64,000 bases of DNA from Catalimonadaceae bacterium JC749. GTDB lineage: Bacteria; Bacteroidota; Bacteroidia; Cytophagales; Cyclobacteriaceae. The notes beneath the pieces are model-generated. The model was not told where the DNA came from and did no database searches. It saw nothing but the letters and a program-made list of their open reading frames with translations. The stretch spans positions 1,170,783 through 1,234,782 of the forward strand of contig JAJNNC010000001.1 in the NCBI GenBank assembly GCA_021730635.1. Reading direction: 5' to 3'. The position numbers were made by a program, and so were the translations under genes. Positions 33,801 to 42,114 of the stretch are shown here, in pieces; the stretch's first letter is position 1, and every line of letters begins with the position of its first letter.

Positions 33801-35727
33801 TGTTTCCGATGAAATGGCTTTTAAACAAAATGAGTTCAGTGCTCATCACGCAGATTTTGAGATAAAATCTTCCAACGCTGAAAAACCAGCTTTAGCCGGT
33901 AAAGATGTATTTCTGGATTTTAACCTGCTGGAAAATAATGCTAATATCAGTCCTGAGGAGGAAGGGGTCGCTGCTATTGAGTTTCCGTATGCACAGTTTA
34001 AAACCTCTATCACCAAAGCGGTTTGGGATTTACAGGAAGAAACGGTAAAGATGAGCAAGCCCAAAGATGTGGATATTGCGAATTCCTACTTCTATGCGAC
34101 ACGGGAGGAGCTGGATTCATTGGTATTTAGTGCGGAAGAAGCTATCTACCGTATCCCTTTGTTGCAGCTGGATATCTTTGGCATTCCTTATATTCAGGTG
34201 GCAGATGCTAAAATTACTCCGGAAAATAACCAGGTACAGGTGCTGGAAAATGCTACCCTTGAAACCTTCAAGAATGCTACCTTGGTCATCGATACACTAA
34301 ATGAATATCATAAATTGTACAATGGCGTTATCGACATTTTATCCAGAAATGAGTTTAAAGGAAAAGCTACTTATGAATTGGTGTCGGCCGCCGATACCTT
34401 CGCCATCGAGATGACGGACTTCCATCAGGAAGAAATACAGGAAGGCAAAGAAATATGGAAACGAACCGTGGCAGAAGGTGAAGTACAGGAAAGCCAGAAC
34501 ATTGTGATTTCTCCGGGTATGTTATACAAAGGGTTGGTCAATATGGATGCTCAGAAGGAGGCCTTAGAACTGGATGGGGAAATAAAATTAGATTTCAAGC
34601 GCATTCCGGATTACAATACCTGGATCAGTTATAAAAGTGAAGCCGGTCAGAAGAAGCTGGAGCTAAACTTTAATGAAAGTGTTACTGACCAGGGAGAACC
34701 ATTGGTAGCAGGCTTACATATGAGTAGTCAGGACAATTCACTATATACTACCTTTGTCACCGACAGACGATCACCTGATGATATAGATTTATTTAGTCCT
34801 TCCGGCTTACTTTCCTATGATGAAGAAAAGCAGGAATATAGTATTCGTGCCCAGGGAAAAGATCAACAGGGAGCTTTGGCAGGAAAAGTGTTCCATTACA
34901 ATGAGAACGAACAAACCATTAGCTTAGAAGGGCCTATTCAGTTTTTACCGTATGGTGATCAGGGCATCAAGCTGAAAGCAACGACCCTGGCCACTGGCAA
35001 CCTGGAAAAAAATGAATTTATATTTGACTCTTTCCTCGCCTTTGATTTAGGATTGCCGCAGGAGGCTGTTATGATGATGGGACAGGATCTGGATCAATCT
35101 CTGAATAAGTCGGGGGCACCAGCTGCTAACAACGACAGAACCCGACTGCTGTACAAATTAGCAGAAATGGTAGGTGAGGCTGTGGCCAAAGATTATGACA
35201 AGCGCTCTATTTCAGATTATGTTCCGCTAGCCTCATTATCCGGAGAGCTAGTCAAGACGTTAATATTTTCTGATGTTACACTGCAATGGTCAGACGAACA
35301 AAAAGCCTGGTATAGTACCTCTCCCTTAGGGCTTTCTAATGCACTGGAAACTGATATTAACGGTAAAATCACAGGATTTCTGGAGATCAAGCCGACGCTG
35401 GAAGGTGGTAATATTGTGAATTTGTTTATGCAGGCTACGCCTGATTCATGGTATTATTTTACTTATCAGAACAATCGTATGGGTGTTTGGGCTTATCATG
35501 AAGATTTCTGTGATCTGATTGGCAGCAAATCAAAGATAAACAAAGCAGGATCAGGTGATTTTGCCTTTTACCTTAGCGATATTGCCGAAACATTGAGCTA
35601 TGTAAACAGATTTCGGAAAACATATCTTGGCATAGAAGAACCTTATAATTTGGATACTACACCGGAAGTGATCGCTGGGGAAGAACAACAAGAAAAAGAA
35701 AAAGAAGCCGACCGGGATGGTTTTTAA
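30889..35727 (+). CDS. Very large exported protein, function unknown (1612 residues)
   Basis: I do not recognise a family with certainty. The protein has a Sec signal peptide (FHILLIFILLGHYVSGQ, cleavage near residue 24), a helical region to about 170, and an acidic, tryptophan-containing linker at about 178-250 (EESEEMIEDVWGDPET, DNTWNSGWGEEDSSIS). Beta-strand-rich sequence then runs almost to the end. At about 545-610 a helix-turn-helix-like stretch interrupts it (FYADELARSVNQHEKVIKAA, DLMERGLIEYDG, GQITLKRKAYHYV). The C-terminus is a short charged tail (EEQQEKEKEADRDGF), with no T9SS sorting domain or membrane anchor. It is monocistronic, with 163 bp upstream, and plsY follows. Envelope or periplasmic location is inferred from the signal only. 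Confidence 0.85.
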   Translation: MQNSIKVFHILLIFILLGHYVSGQRYQLPDSVEAYGDAVNQTLLKTNDSTSVKTGRQFAAMWYGTAFSSSQKDTVMAITRQMAAKNYNLTPFLTDFYETLLYAVDSAQLSKQNLDGLLSVLFKTVDQYDRNQFRNTVVTLKEFFRRDAIYYANFNQVYTDGKEFSFAFIAPPQDEVYVPETVEESEEMIEDVWGDPETTQESGWDNLEEDNTWNSGWGEEDSSISETTEEVAQEPKVLEYIIEEPIQPTLEGPVIHFGKTNLMFVTTFDSANLTATQGDLMLMNHTFVGEGGKFDWVMAGLSPDTVYCNLGKYNFDIRIPKLSGENAEMTYKGKIDKPVKGMFQFASQRHTDENDARYPRFKSYNSDIKVNVFSKKNVNPNLVSYEGGFSLEGKNLSSASLLDDKTTIEVQDQAQKKFKAVSRNFHIKDSLISSRRASIVIYQRSDSIYHPAVELKYVMDSSQLTILLGGDNFRKTPFVASYINMDIRADIMRWDLRTDSIDIASLAARDKVPVTFESHDYFDEDTFDKLSQMYNFHPLIMAVGYARKINSSTFYADELARSVNQHEKVIKAAMQDLMERGLIEYDGQTGQITLKRKAYHYVLSKAKRVDFDDIFMPSVSSKLPNATLKLNDKELVVRGIDQFHISDQLNVYIKPSNKEVTLLGNRNFRFDGTLYSGNFEFVGKNFTFNYDSFLVNLPQIDSISFYLADEKGNRRKVNNTLQSAEQNEAFNETMREGFKKTSGTLYVNMPDNKSARRFYPNYPKFDAENGAIVYFDGQNVLDGAYDKSIYFVIPPFAIDSLNNADPSSIGFQGTLYSSVLPPIDEKLRIMPDNSMGFEHKVSSEGYTLYGGTGTFHNALRLDANGLRGNGTIDYLTTTLESQDFVFYMDSVITKGTIVDMKEGALGATSFPQMLVENYAMKWLPQKDSMYITNKKEPFQLYNQTASLDGETILTSRGLLGNGTLFTLGSEAVSDEMAFKQNEFSAHHADFEIKSSNAEKPALAGKDVFLDFNLLENNANISPEEEGVAAIEFPYAQFKTSITKAVWDLQEETVKMSKPKDVDIANSYFYATREELDSLVFSAEEAIYRIPLLQLDIFGIPYIQVADAKITPENNQVQVLENATLETFKNATLVIDTLNEYHKLYNGVIDILSRNEFKGKATYELVSAADTFAIEMTDFHQEEIQEGKEIWKRTVAEGEVQESQNIVISPGMLYKGLVNMDAQKEALELDGEIKLDFKRIPDYNTWISYKSEAGQKKLELNFNESVTDQGEPLVAGLHMSSQDNSLYTTFVTDRRSPDDIDLFSPSGLLSYDEEKQEYSIRAQGKDQQGALAGKVFHYNENEQTISLEGPIQFLPYGDQGIKLKATTLATGNLEKNEFIFDSFLAFDLGLPQEAVMMMGQDLDQSLNKSGAPAANNDRTRLLYKLAEMVGEAVAKDYDKRSISDYVPLASLSGELVKTLIFSDVTLQWSDEQKAWYSTSPLGLSNALETDINGKITGFLEIKPTLEGGNIVNLFMQATPDSWYYFTYQNNRMGVWAYHEDFCDLIGSKSKINKAGSGDFAFYLSDIAETLSYVNRFRKTYLGIEEPYNLDTTPEVIAGEEQQEKEKEADRDGF

Positions 35728-35853
35728 TCAGGAGTAAGCTTATATAAGTGCATATGAATGGCCGGATAATTAACATTCGGAAGGCAGGCTCAGATTTGTA
35801 TATGTTTAAAATCCTGTTAAACTTTACCCTTTCCACAAAGTTTATTTTGTAAT

Positions 35854-36495
35854 ATGAACGAAATTTTAATATTCCTGGCAGTTGTTGTTGCTTATTTGCT
35901 GGGCTCTATTCCTACAGCTGTTTGGTATGGAATCCGTTTTTATGGCGTAGACGTACGATTGCATGGTAGCGGTAATGCTGGAGCCACTAATACCTTCCGG
36001 GTTTTAGGTAAGAAAGCTGGCACGGTTGTCCTTTTGATAGATATTCTCAAAGGGATTGCCGCCACTATGCTAGCTTTTATGCTTATTGCTGCTGGGGCTA
36101 TCAGGGTAGTGGATCTCGTAGAGTATAAACTGCTATTAGGGGTGGTAGCTGTCATCGGGCATGTGTTTCCACTCTATACCCGCTTCAAGGGAGGCAAAGG
36201 TGTCGCTACGCTGTTAGGTCTCGTTATTTCTGTTCAGCCCCTGGTTGCCTTTGTTTGTATCCTTGTTTTCCTTATCGTACTGATACTTTCCAAGTATGTC
36301 TCTTTGAGTTCATTACTGGCTGCTTTATCCTTTCCTGTTCTGTTACTATTGCCACCTTTCAAAACAGATGAACCTTTGCTCATCGGGTTTGGTTTCCTCA
36401 TGTTTTTAGTATTAGCCATCACTCATAAGAAAAACATTGTTCGATTGATTAAGGGAAATGAGAATCGAACTTACCTTTGGGCAAAGAAAAATTGA
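35854..36495 (+). CDS. plsY: Glycerol-3-phosphate acyltransferase PlsY
   Basis: A 213-residue integral membrane enzyme that transfers acyl groups from acyl-phosphate to glycerol 3-phosphate, the first step of phospholipid synthesis. The three conserved loops are present: GSIPTAVWYG followed by LHGSGNAGATNTFRVLGKK, GHVFPLYTRFKGGKGVATLLG, and the C-terminal HKKNIVRLIKGNENRT. About five membrane helices. The M20 peptidase gene follows after 12 bp. Confidence 0.97.
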   Translation: MNEILIFLAVVVAYLLGSIPTAVWYGIRFYGVDVRLHGSGNAGATNTFRVLGKKAGTVVLLIDILKGIAATMLAFMLIAAGAIRVVDLVEYKLLLGVVAVIGHVFPLYTRFKGGKGVATLLGLVISVQPLVAFVCILVFLIVLILSKYVSLSSLLAALSFPVLLLLPPFKTDEPLLIGFGFLMFLVLAITHKKNIVRLIKGNENRTYLWAKKN

Positions 36496-36507
36496 AAATG
36501 CATTATC

Positions 36508-37893
36508 ATGATGAATCAACCAAGCACTAACCAATATATTGAGCAAAATAAAGATCGGTTTATTAATGAGCTGTTAGATCTGCTAAGGATTCCGTCGGTC
36601 AGTACGGATAAAAAGTTCAAGGGAGATGTGCTGAAGGCTGCCGATTATATTCGTCAAAAGTTAGAAGAGGTAGGCGTTGATTATGCAGAAATTTGTGAAA
36701 CAGGAGGACATCCTATCGTTTACGCAGAGAAAATTGTCGATCCCAAGTTGCCTACGGTGTTGGTGTATGGTCATTATGATGTACAGCCGGCCGATCCTTA
36801 CGAACTTTGGAAATCGCCTCCTTTTGAACCAGAAATCAGAGATGGAAAGATCTATGCACGGGGTGCCTGCGATGATAAAGGGCAGGTTTATATGCATATA
36901 AAAGCTTTGGAAACCATGCAGGCTCAGAAAACTTTGCCTTGTAATATAAAATTTATGATAGAAGGTGAAGAAGAAATAGGCTCAGATCATCTGGAAGGTT
37001 TTGTGAAAGAGAATAAAGAAAAATTAGTGGCAGATGTGGTGCTGATCTCGGATACGGATATTATCGACAATGAGAACCCTTCTATCACGGTAGGTCTGCG
37101 AGGCATGAGTTATATGGAACTGGAAGTGACCGGCCCCAACCGTGATCTGCACTCCGGCATGTATGGTGGCGCTGTAGACAATCCGATCAATGTGCTTTGT
37201 AAAATAATAGCCTCTCTCAAAGATGAAAAAGGCAGAATCACCATTCCCGGATTTTATGACAAGTTGGTTGATCTGAGCGGAGCAGAAAGAAAGGAAATAA
37301 ATCAGGCACCTCATGATGATGAGCAGTATAAGAAAACGCTGGGGCTGGAGGCGCTTTTTGGTGAAGAAGGCTATACCACCCCGGAACGAATTGGTATCCG
37401 GCCTACTTTAGATGTAAATGGTATCTGGGGAGGTTATACCGGAGAAGGAGCCAAGACAGTGTTACCCTCTAAAGCGTATGCAAAAATTTCCATGAGATTG
37501 GTGCCCAACCAGAATCATAAAGAAATTGATGCTTTATTTACTAAACATATCCAAAACATAGCGCCTGATACTGTAAAAGTGAAAGTTACCTCGCATCATG
37601 GTGGGCAGCCTGCAGTAGTCCCCACAGATTCTGTAGCGATACAAGCAGCGAGCCAGGCTTTTGAAGAAGCCTGGGGGAAGAAACCTTATCTGACCCGGGA
37701 AGGGGGAAGCATTCCTATTGTCTCTTTATTTCAGCAGCAATTGGGGCTCAACGCTGTGTTAATGGGATTTGGATTGGATGAAGATGCGATCCACTCCCCT
37801 AACGAAAGTTATGGCATTTTTAATTATTTGAAAGGGATAGAGACTATTACCCTTTTTCATAAACACTTCGCAGCCTTGTATCAGAAGGGTTGA
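36508..37893 (+). CDS. M20 family dipeptidase
   Basis: A 461-residue zinc metallopeptidase of the M20/M25/M40 group with no signal peptide. Metal and catalytic residues are visible in VYGHYDVQPADPYELW (His, Asp), ARGACDDKGQV (bridging Asp), MIEGEEEIGSDHL (catalytic Glu-Glu) and LISDTD. The dimerisation lid contains GPNRDLHSGMYGGAVDNP, and the last ligand His lies in DAIHSPNESYG. It probably hydrolyses dipeptides in the cytoplasm. It starts 12 bp after plsY. A second ATG one codon later is an equally good start. Confidence 0.93.
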   Translation: MMNQPSTNQYIEQNKDRFINELLDLLRIPSVSTDKKFKGDVLKAADYIRQKLEEVGVDYAEICETGGHPIVYAEKIVDPKLPTVLVYGHYDVQPADPYELWKSPPFEPEIRDGKIYARGACDDKGQVYMHIKALETMQAQKTLPCNIKFMIEGEEEIGSDHLEGFVKENKEKLVADVVLISDTDIIDNENPSITVGLRGMSYMELEVTGPNRDLHSGMYGGAVDNPINVLCKIIASLKDEKGRITIPGFYDKLVDLSGAERKEINQAPHDDEQYKKTLGLEALFGEEGYTTPERIGIRPTLDVNGIWGGYTGEGAKTVLPSKAYAKISMRLVPNQNHKEIDALFTKHIQNIAPDTVKVKVTSHHGGQPAVVPTDSVAIQAASQAFEEAWGKKPYLTREGGSIPIVSLFQQQLGLNAVLMGFGLDEDAIHSPNESYGIFNYLKGIETITLFHKHFAALYQKG

Positions 37894-37973
37894 TCTCCGA
37901 AATTATTGCTATCGTTGGCAGATTGAAGGAAAACGCCAAGGCTTATTTAGTTGCAAAAGAGATTGTTAAGTGT

Positions 37974-39179
37974 CTAAAATAATTTTACATCCCTTAAGGC
38001 TATAATATCTTTGCGACTATTGATGATACGTTTGGTACGCAGATAGCGATTCAGATTGAATTCATCAAAATTTTCGGCTTCCGCGTCTACACTGCTGATC
38101 CGGACATGAGCCTCAAGCCCGGGAGCGTGAATAAACTCATTGTTGCCAATCCACATACCCACATGGGTTACCCGCTCCCGGGTGCTATCCGTAGCAGATT
38201 TTCCAAAAAATAATAAATCGCCAGGAAGCAGCTTGCCAAAGTTTTTGTCTTCGTCTATCAACTCTCCGGCATGAACCTGTTGAGACGCGTCACGTGGAAG
38301 GATTTTGCCACTCATAAAATAAACGGATTTGGTAAATCCGCTGCAATCTACAGCTTTAGAAGAAGTTCCGCCCCATAGGTAAGGAACGCCCATAAACTGC
38401 ATAGCTGTAGTGACTACGGTTTCTTCAGTGGCTTCTGCCTGCGCCAGCCAGATATCAAAAGATTCAGCTTCTTCTTTCAATATATATGCTTCTCTTCCAT
38501 CTGGAAATTTTACCCAAAAAGTATTGGCATTCTCACCCAGTAGCGCCATCACATCACCGGCTACCACATCCGAAACAGTATGCAACAGATTTTCATCCTG
38601 ATAAGCAAACCCATACATCTGTGTGTAAATAAGCTTTTCTGACTGTTGCCACAGCTCGTATTCAGTTTTGTTCATGGGCTGGAAACTACCCTGCATCCAA
38701 CTGATATACTTATCGGGCGTCTGCACCAGATGCCATTCCCCCTCTTTTTTCAAAATTCGGAGGGGTGTTCCCATGGTGGCCTGGGTGGCCAGTTCGGCCG
38801 AATGTTTAGGTTCTGAGCGGATATTAGCTACCGATATAGATACTACTCCAAGGGTATCCTCTCCTACGGAAGTATCCGGAAGTTGATGGATGCTGTCCTG
38901 GTAAGCAACTTTTGCGCTGTCAAGCTTCTCCAACAGCTTTTTCTTCGCCATCGGCTGATCGGTTTCCCCTTTCAGCATGAGGGTATCTGTGTCAGTGGCA
39001 GGTTCTACTGCAAAAACGGCCACTCTTTTGTCAGGCGCATACTGCTTTTTTATTTGATCAATATACCCTTTGACCAGCGTAGTTTCAGCAGATTCCTGCA
39101 TGGGCTGATCCGGACTGCATTGCATCGCTATTATGAGAATAAACGGCAGGCTTCCTTTAAATATCTTCAAGCTTATCAT
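37974..39179 (-). CDS. SH3-containing NlpC/P60 (C40) peptidase lipoprotein
   Basis: A 401-residue exported lipoprotein; the signal is short and ends IIAMQC. Residues about 105-255 contain two bacterial SH3-like domains (SVANIRSEPKHSAELATQ, GDVMALLGENANTFWVKFPDG). The C-terminal NlpC/P60 papain-like domain has the catalytic Cys in YLWGGTSSKAVDCSGFTK and the His in VTHVGMWIGNNEFIHAPG. Such enzymes cut gamma-D-Glu-diamino acid bonds in peptidoglycan stem peptides or import fragments for recycling. It overlaps the upstream serine hydrolase gene by 23 bp, so the two are cotranscribed. Confidence 0.92.
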   Translation of the reverse strand: MISLKIFKGSLPFILIIAMQCSPDQPMQESAETTLVKGYIDQIKKQYAPDKRVAVFAVEPATDTDTLMLKGETDQPMAKKKLLEKLDSAKVAYQDSIHQLPDTSVGEDTLGVVSISVANIRSEPKHSAELATQATMGTPLRILKKEGEWHLVQTPDKYISWMQGSFQPMNKTEYELWQQSEKLIYTQMYGFAYQDENLLHTVSDVVAGDVMALLGENANTFWVKFPDGREAYILKEEAESFDIWLAQAEATEETVVTTAMQFMGVPYLWGGTSSKAVDCSGFTKSVYFMSGKILPRDASQQVHAGELIDEDKNFGKLLPGDLLFFGKSATDSTRERVTHVGMWIGNNEFIHAPGLEAHVRISSVDAEAENFDEFNLNRYLRTKRIINSRKDIIALRDVKLF

Positions 39180-40467
39180 AGGTCATTTTAAACTTACTTA
39201 CATCTGGTGCATATTTTCTTTCTCTACCTATTTCGTATTCAAAAATACCCCTCCCCAGTTCTGCTAGAAATGGTAACCCAATTTCCTCATATTCATACTG
39301 ATCATCATTGAATATTTGGTCGTTATTTACATAAATAATAGCAGTAAGAAAAAATTCAATCCCCTGTTCAAAATCTACGATATAGGCATTATCGGTTAAA
39401 TAACCATAAGCCATGCCAATTTTATTAAAGATGCGGATATTCTCCGGAATGCTATCCCGGGTATCGCCATACAGGAAAAACTTAGCGTAGCTGTCGTAAT
39501 ATTCTTCCGTTGTATCGGCCTTATAATTAGGATACAAGGTTTCTCTTGGAAGTTGTGACATATACTGGTACAAAAACTGATAATCTTCTTCGGTTAAGTT
39601 GAACCTCTTCTGTGCCGGTACTGCTTCAGGGAAAATGACTGCCTTGAGCATGTCCTGCAGATTGGCTACTGATATAAAATTATTCTGGCCAAAGTCTTTA
39701 GGCTGATTGATCAGGGAATCCCCTTCCCTATAGCCTTCTCCTTTAAGGATATTACCCTGATACCGGTAATCGTTAGGGCTACTTACCAAATCCTGTTGGT
39801 ACAGTATCTTCGCGTTATCATAAAACATCACCGGGTTGGTATTCCGGTTTTGTTCAGCATTATTAACAATGGCCAGCCTGTGCACAATTCTGATATCCTC
39901 ATAGCCCTTCTCAGCCAGCTTATCATTGATATATGCCTGACCCAGAAATTCATAAAGCCGGTTGAAGGCATCATTGTCACTCGCCAGAAATATTTTTTTT
40001 ATATAGTGGGCCACAGAGGGCTTACCGGATTCAGAAGTAGAATCGTATGACACTTTGGTCTGCCCTTCATAGGCGCTGTCTGTGAGCATAGTAGCATACT
40101 TATTCAAACCTTCAATATTGAGTTCATTCAGCTTCTCCAAGGCTAGAAAAGCGATAGGCATTTTGACAGTGCTGGCCGGATAAAAATAGTTATTAGGATT
40201 AACCCCATAGGCATACTTCTGAAAGGAAGGGCGGTTGGCAGAATCTCTGTTAATTTGCGTATAGAGAATCTGCACTTCATATTTCTCCGGGTTGCTCAAC
40301 ACGGTATCTACCACAGGTGACTCCCGGCTTTTGAGAATATCCAGAATCAGGTTGCCATCAGCAGGGTAAGAAGACTGCTTTGCCTCTTTGTTTTTCTTGG
40401 AGGAGTCACAGGAAAATATCAGAGTACTCAAAATCAGTAAAATGATATAATGGAAGGGAGACTTCAT
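39157..40467 (-). CDS. Serine hydrolase, class A beta-lactamase-like fold, lipoprotein
   Basis: The ATG at 40467 is preferred because it begins a lipoprotein signal ending in LSTLIFSC; the longer frame to 40533 adds a non-signal extension. The 436-residue product has the SxxK motif in YFYPASTVKMPIAFLALEKL and an SDNDAFNRLYEFLG segment in the SDN position. A KTG-equivalent is not obvious (NKIGMAYGYLTDNAYI may replace it). It resembles large 'serine hydrolase' proteins of Bacteroidota more than true beta-lactamases. Substrate unknown; no evidence for antibiotic resistance. It overlaps the NlpC/P60 gene downstream. Confidence 0.83.
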   Translation of the reverse strand: MKSPFHYIILLILSTLIFSCDSSKKNKEAKQSSYPADGNLILDILKSRESPVVDTVLSNPEKYEVQILYTQINRDSANRPSFQKYAYGVNPNNYFYPASTVKMPIAFLALEKLNELNIEGLNKYATMLTDSAYEGQTKVSYDSTSESGKPSVAHYIKKIFLASDNDAFNRLYEFLGQAYINDKLAEKGYEDIRIVHRLAIVNNAEQNRNTNPVMFYDNAKILYQQDLVSSPNDYRYQGNILKGEGYREGDSLINQPKDFGQNNFISVANLQDMLKAVIFPEAVPAQKRFNLTEEDYQFLYQYMSQLPRETLYPNYKADTTEEYYDSYAKFFLYGDTRDSIPENIRIFNKIGMAYGYLTDNAYIVDFEQGIEFFLTAIIYVNNDQIFNDDQYEYEEIGLPFLAELGRGIFEYEIGRERKYAPDVSKFKMTYDKLEDI

Positions 40468-40502
40468 AAAAAATCTTTTTTTGCAGCAAGGATAAAAAGT
40501 AG

Positions 40503-40544
40503 GAGAGCCTAAAATACTTCTATGGAAGGGCATTTTAGGCTCTC
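40503..40544. terminator. Strong hairpin between lpd and the serine hydrolase gene
   Basis: A perfect 13-bp stem (GAGAGCCTAAAAT / ATTTTAGGCTCTC) with a 16-base loop. On the plus strand it is followed by eight T overlapping the lpd stop codon; on the minus strand, the direction of lpd, it is followed by CTACTTTTTA. Both flanking genes are on the minus strand, so it most likely ends the lpd transcript. Confidence 0.75.
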
Positions 40545-40550
40545 TTTTTT

Positions 40551-41954
40551 TTAAGCATGTAACGCTCTTCCTTCGGTGGCTGCCAGACTAGCTTCTTTAA
40601 TAGCTTCTGTAAAAGTTGGGTGGGCATGTGACATACGAGCGATGTCTTCAGCAGAAGCCCTATACTCCATCGCTACTACCGCTTCTGCAATCATATCGGC
40701 TGCCCTTGGGCCAATCATATGAATACCCAATACTTCATCGGTAGCTTCATCGGCCAGCACTTTCACCAAACCATCCAGGTCCATACTAGCCCTGGCTCTA
40801 CCCAATGCTCTGAAAGGGAAAGAACCTACTTTATATTTTTTGCCTTTTTCTTTCAGTTGCTCTTCCGTATAGCCCACACTGGCTACTTCCGGCCAGGTAT
40901 AGATGACGCTGGGGATTAATAGATAATTGATATGAGGTTTTTGTCCGGCTATTGTCTCAGCTACATAGACACCTTCTTCTTCTGCCTTATGAGCTAACAT
41001 GGGCCCTTTGTCAATAACATCGCCAATCGCATAGATGTTATCCACTTTGGTACGGAGGTGATCGTCTACCTCTATTTTTCCCTGTTTGTTTACCTCAATG
41101 CCTATATTCTCTAAACCTAACCCTTCTGTATACGGTCTTCTTCCAACGGATACCAAACAGATATCTCCCTTCACTTCAATTTCTTTTCCATTGCTGTCTT
41201 CGGCTTTTACTATTACTTCTTTCCCCTTGTTCTCTACAGAGGTTACCTTATGCTTAAGTTTAATGTCAAAGTCAAGTTTCTTTAACACTTTGGTTAGCTC
41301 TTTGGAGAGTGTTTCATCAATGAGGGGCGCAATGCGTTCCATATATTCCACCACGGTTACTTTAGCACCTAAACGGGCGTAGACAGATCCTAATTCCAAT
41401 CCGATATACCCCCCTCCTATTACGATCAGGTGCTTGGGAACTTCCTGCAATTCCAGCGCTTCCGTACTGGTAATAACACGCTCCTTATCCAATTTGATAA
41501 AGGGCAGAGAAGCGGGTTTGGAGCCGGTAGCAATAATCACATTTTTGGTAGTGACCTCCTGTTTTTTTCCGTCTGAACCTTCCACTACCACGGTGTTTTT
41601 ATCTTTAAAAGATCCTTTGCCGGTGAAAACCTGAATCTTATTTTTTTTCATAAGAAAGGCCACTCCATCTACTGTTTTACTGACAACGTCTCTTTTTCGT
41701 TGTATCATTTTAGGCAAGTCGATGGATAGGTTGCGAAGGTCAATGCCATGCTCTTTAAAATTTTCCTTTGCATTATGAAAGTGCTCAGATGAGTCCAGTA
41801 GCGCTTTGGAGGGAATGCAACCTACATTGAGACAAGTGCCACCTAGTGCATTGTATTTTTCCACTATTGCTGTCTTCAGCCCAACCTGGGCACAGCGGAT
41901 GGCACAAACATATCCTCCCGGGCCTGAACCGATTATTACTACATCGAAATCCAT
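40551..41954 (-). CDS. lpd: Dihydrolipoyl dehydrogenase (E3)
   Basis: A 467-residue FAD flavoprotein that reoxidises the lipoyl groups of 2-oxo acid dehydrogenase complexes. The FAD motif is VVIIGSGPGGYVCAIR, the redox disulfide Cys41-Cys46 is in GGTCLNVGCIPSK, and the NAD site is VIGGGYIGLELGSVYARLG. The C-terminal His-Glu pair is in MSHAHPTFTEAIKEA. It lies downstream of sucA-sucB, supplying the third component of the complex, but a terminator and a 160-bp gap separate it from sucB. Confidence 0.97.
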   Translation of the reverse strand: MDFDVVIIGSGPGGYVCAIRCAQVGLKTAIVEKYNALGGTCLNVGCIPSKALLDSSEHFHNAKENFKEHGIDLRNLSIDLPKMIQRKRDVVSKTVDGVAFLMKKNKIQVFTGKGSFKDKNTVVVEGSDGKKQEVTTKNVIIATGSKPASLPFIKLDKERVITSTEALELQEVPKHLIVIGGGYIGLELGSVYARLGAKVTVVEYMERIAPLIDETLSKELTKVLKKLDFDIKLKHKVTSVENKGKEVIVKAEDSNGKEIEVKGDICLVSVGRRPYTEGLGLENIGIEVNKQGKIEVDDHLRTKVDNIYAIGDVIDKGPMLAHKAEEEGVYVAETIAGQKPHINYLLIPSVIYTWPEVASVGYTEEQLKEKGKKYKVGSFPFRALGRARASMDLDGLVKVLADEATDEVLGIHMIGPRAADMIAEAVVAMEYRASAEDIARMSHAHPTFTEAIKEASLAATEGRALHA

Positions 41955-42063
41955 AGATAAGTTATTATATAATGATTCTTTAAAGGTTAGAAAAATGAAA
42001 GTTCACTTAGTTTTTGCGTAATTATTAACGACCCCTAAGTTCTACAATAAAATTTAACTAAAA

Positions 42064-42093
42064 AAGCCAGAAGCTCTTGATAACCTCTGGCTT
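42064..42093 (-). terminator. Terminator of sucB
   Basis: An 8-bp stem (AAGCCAGA / TCTGGCTT) followed on the minus strand by TTTTTT, 21 bp after the sucB stop. Confidence 0.8.
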
Positions 42094-42114
42094 GCTACAT
42101 ATATGTGGACAATT

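Noticed and set aside
35754..35852. 32-codon open frame between the 1612-residue gene and plsY
   Set aside because: No homology-like features; ends immediately before the plsY start and is more likely leader sequence.
39157..40467. True beta-lactamase / antibiotic resistance gene
   Set aside because: Only the SxxK motif is convincing; the protein is larger than class A enzymes and lacks a clear KTG motif, so only 'serine hydrolase' is supported.
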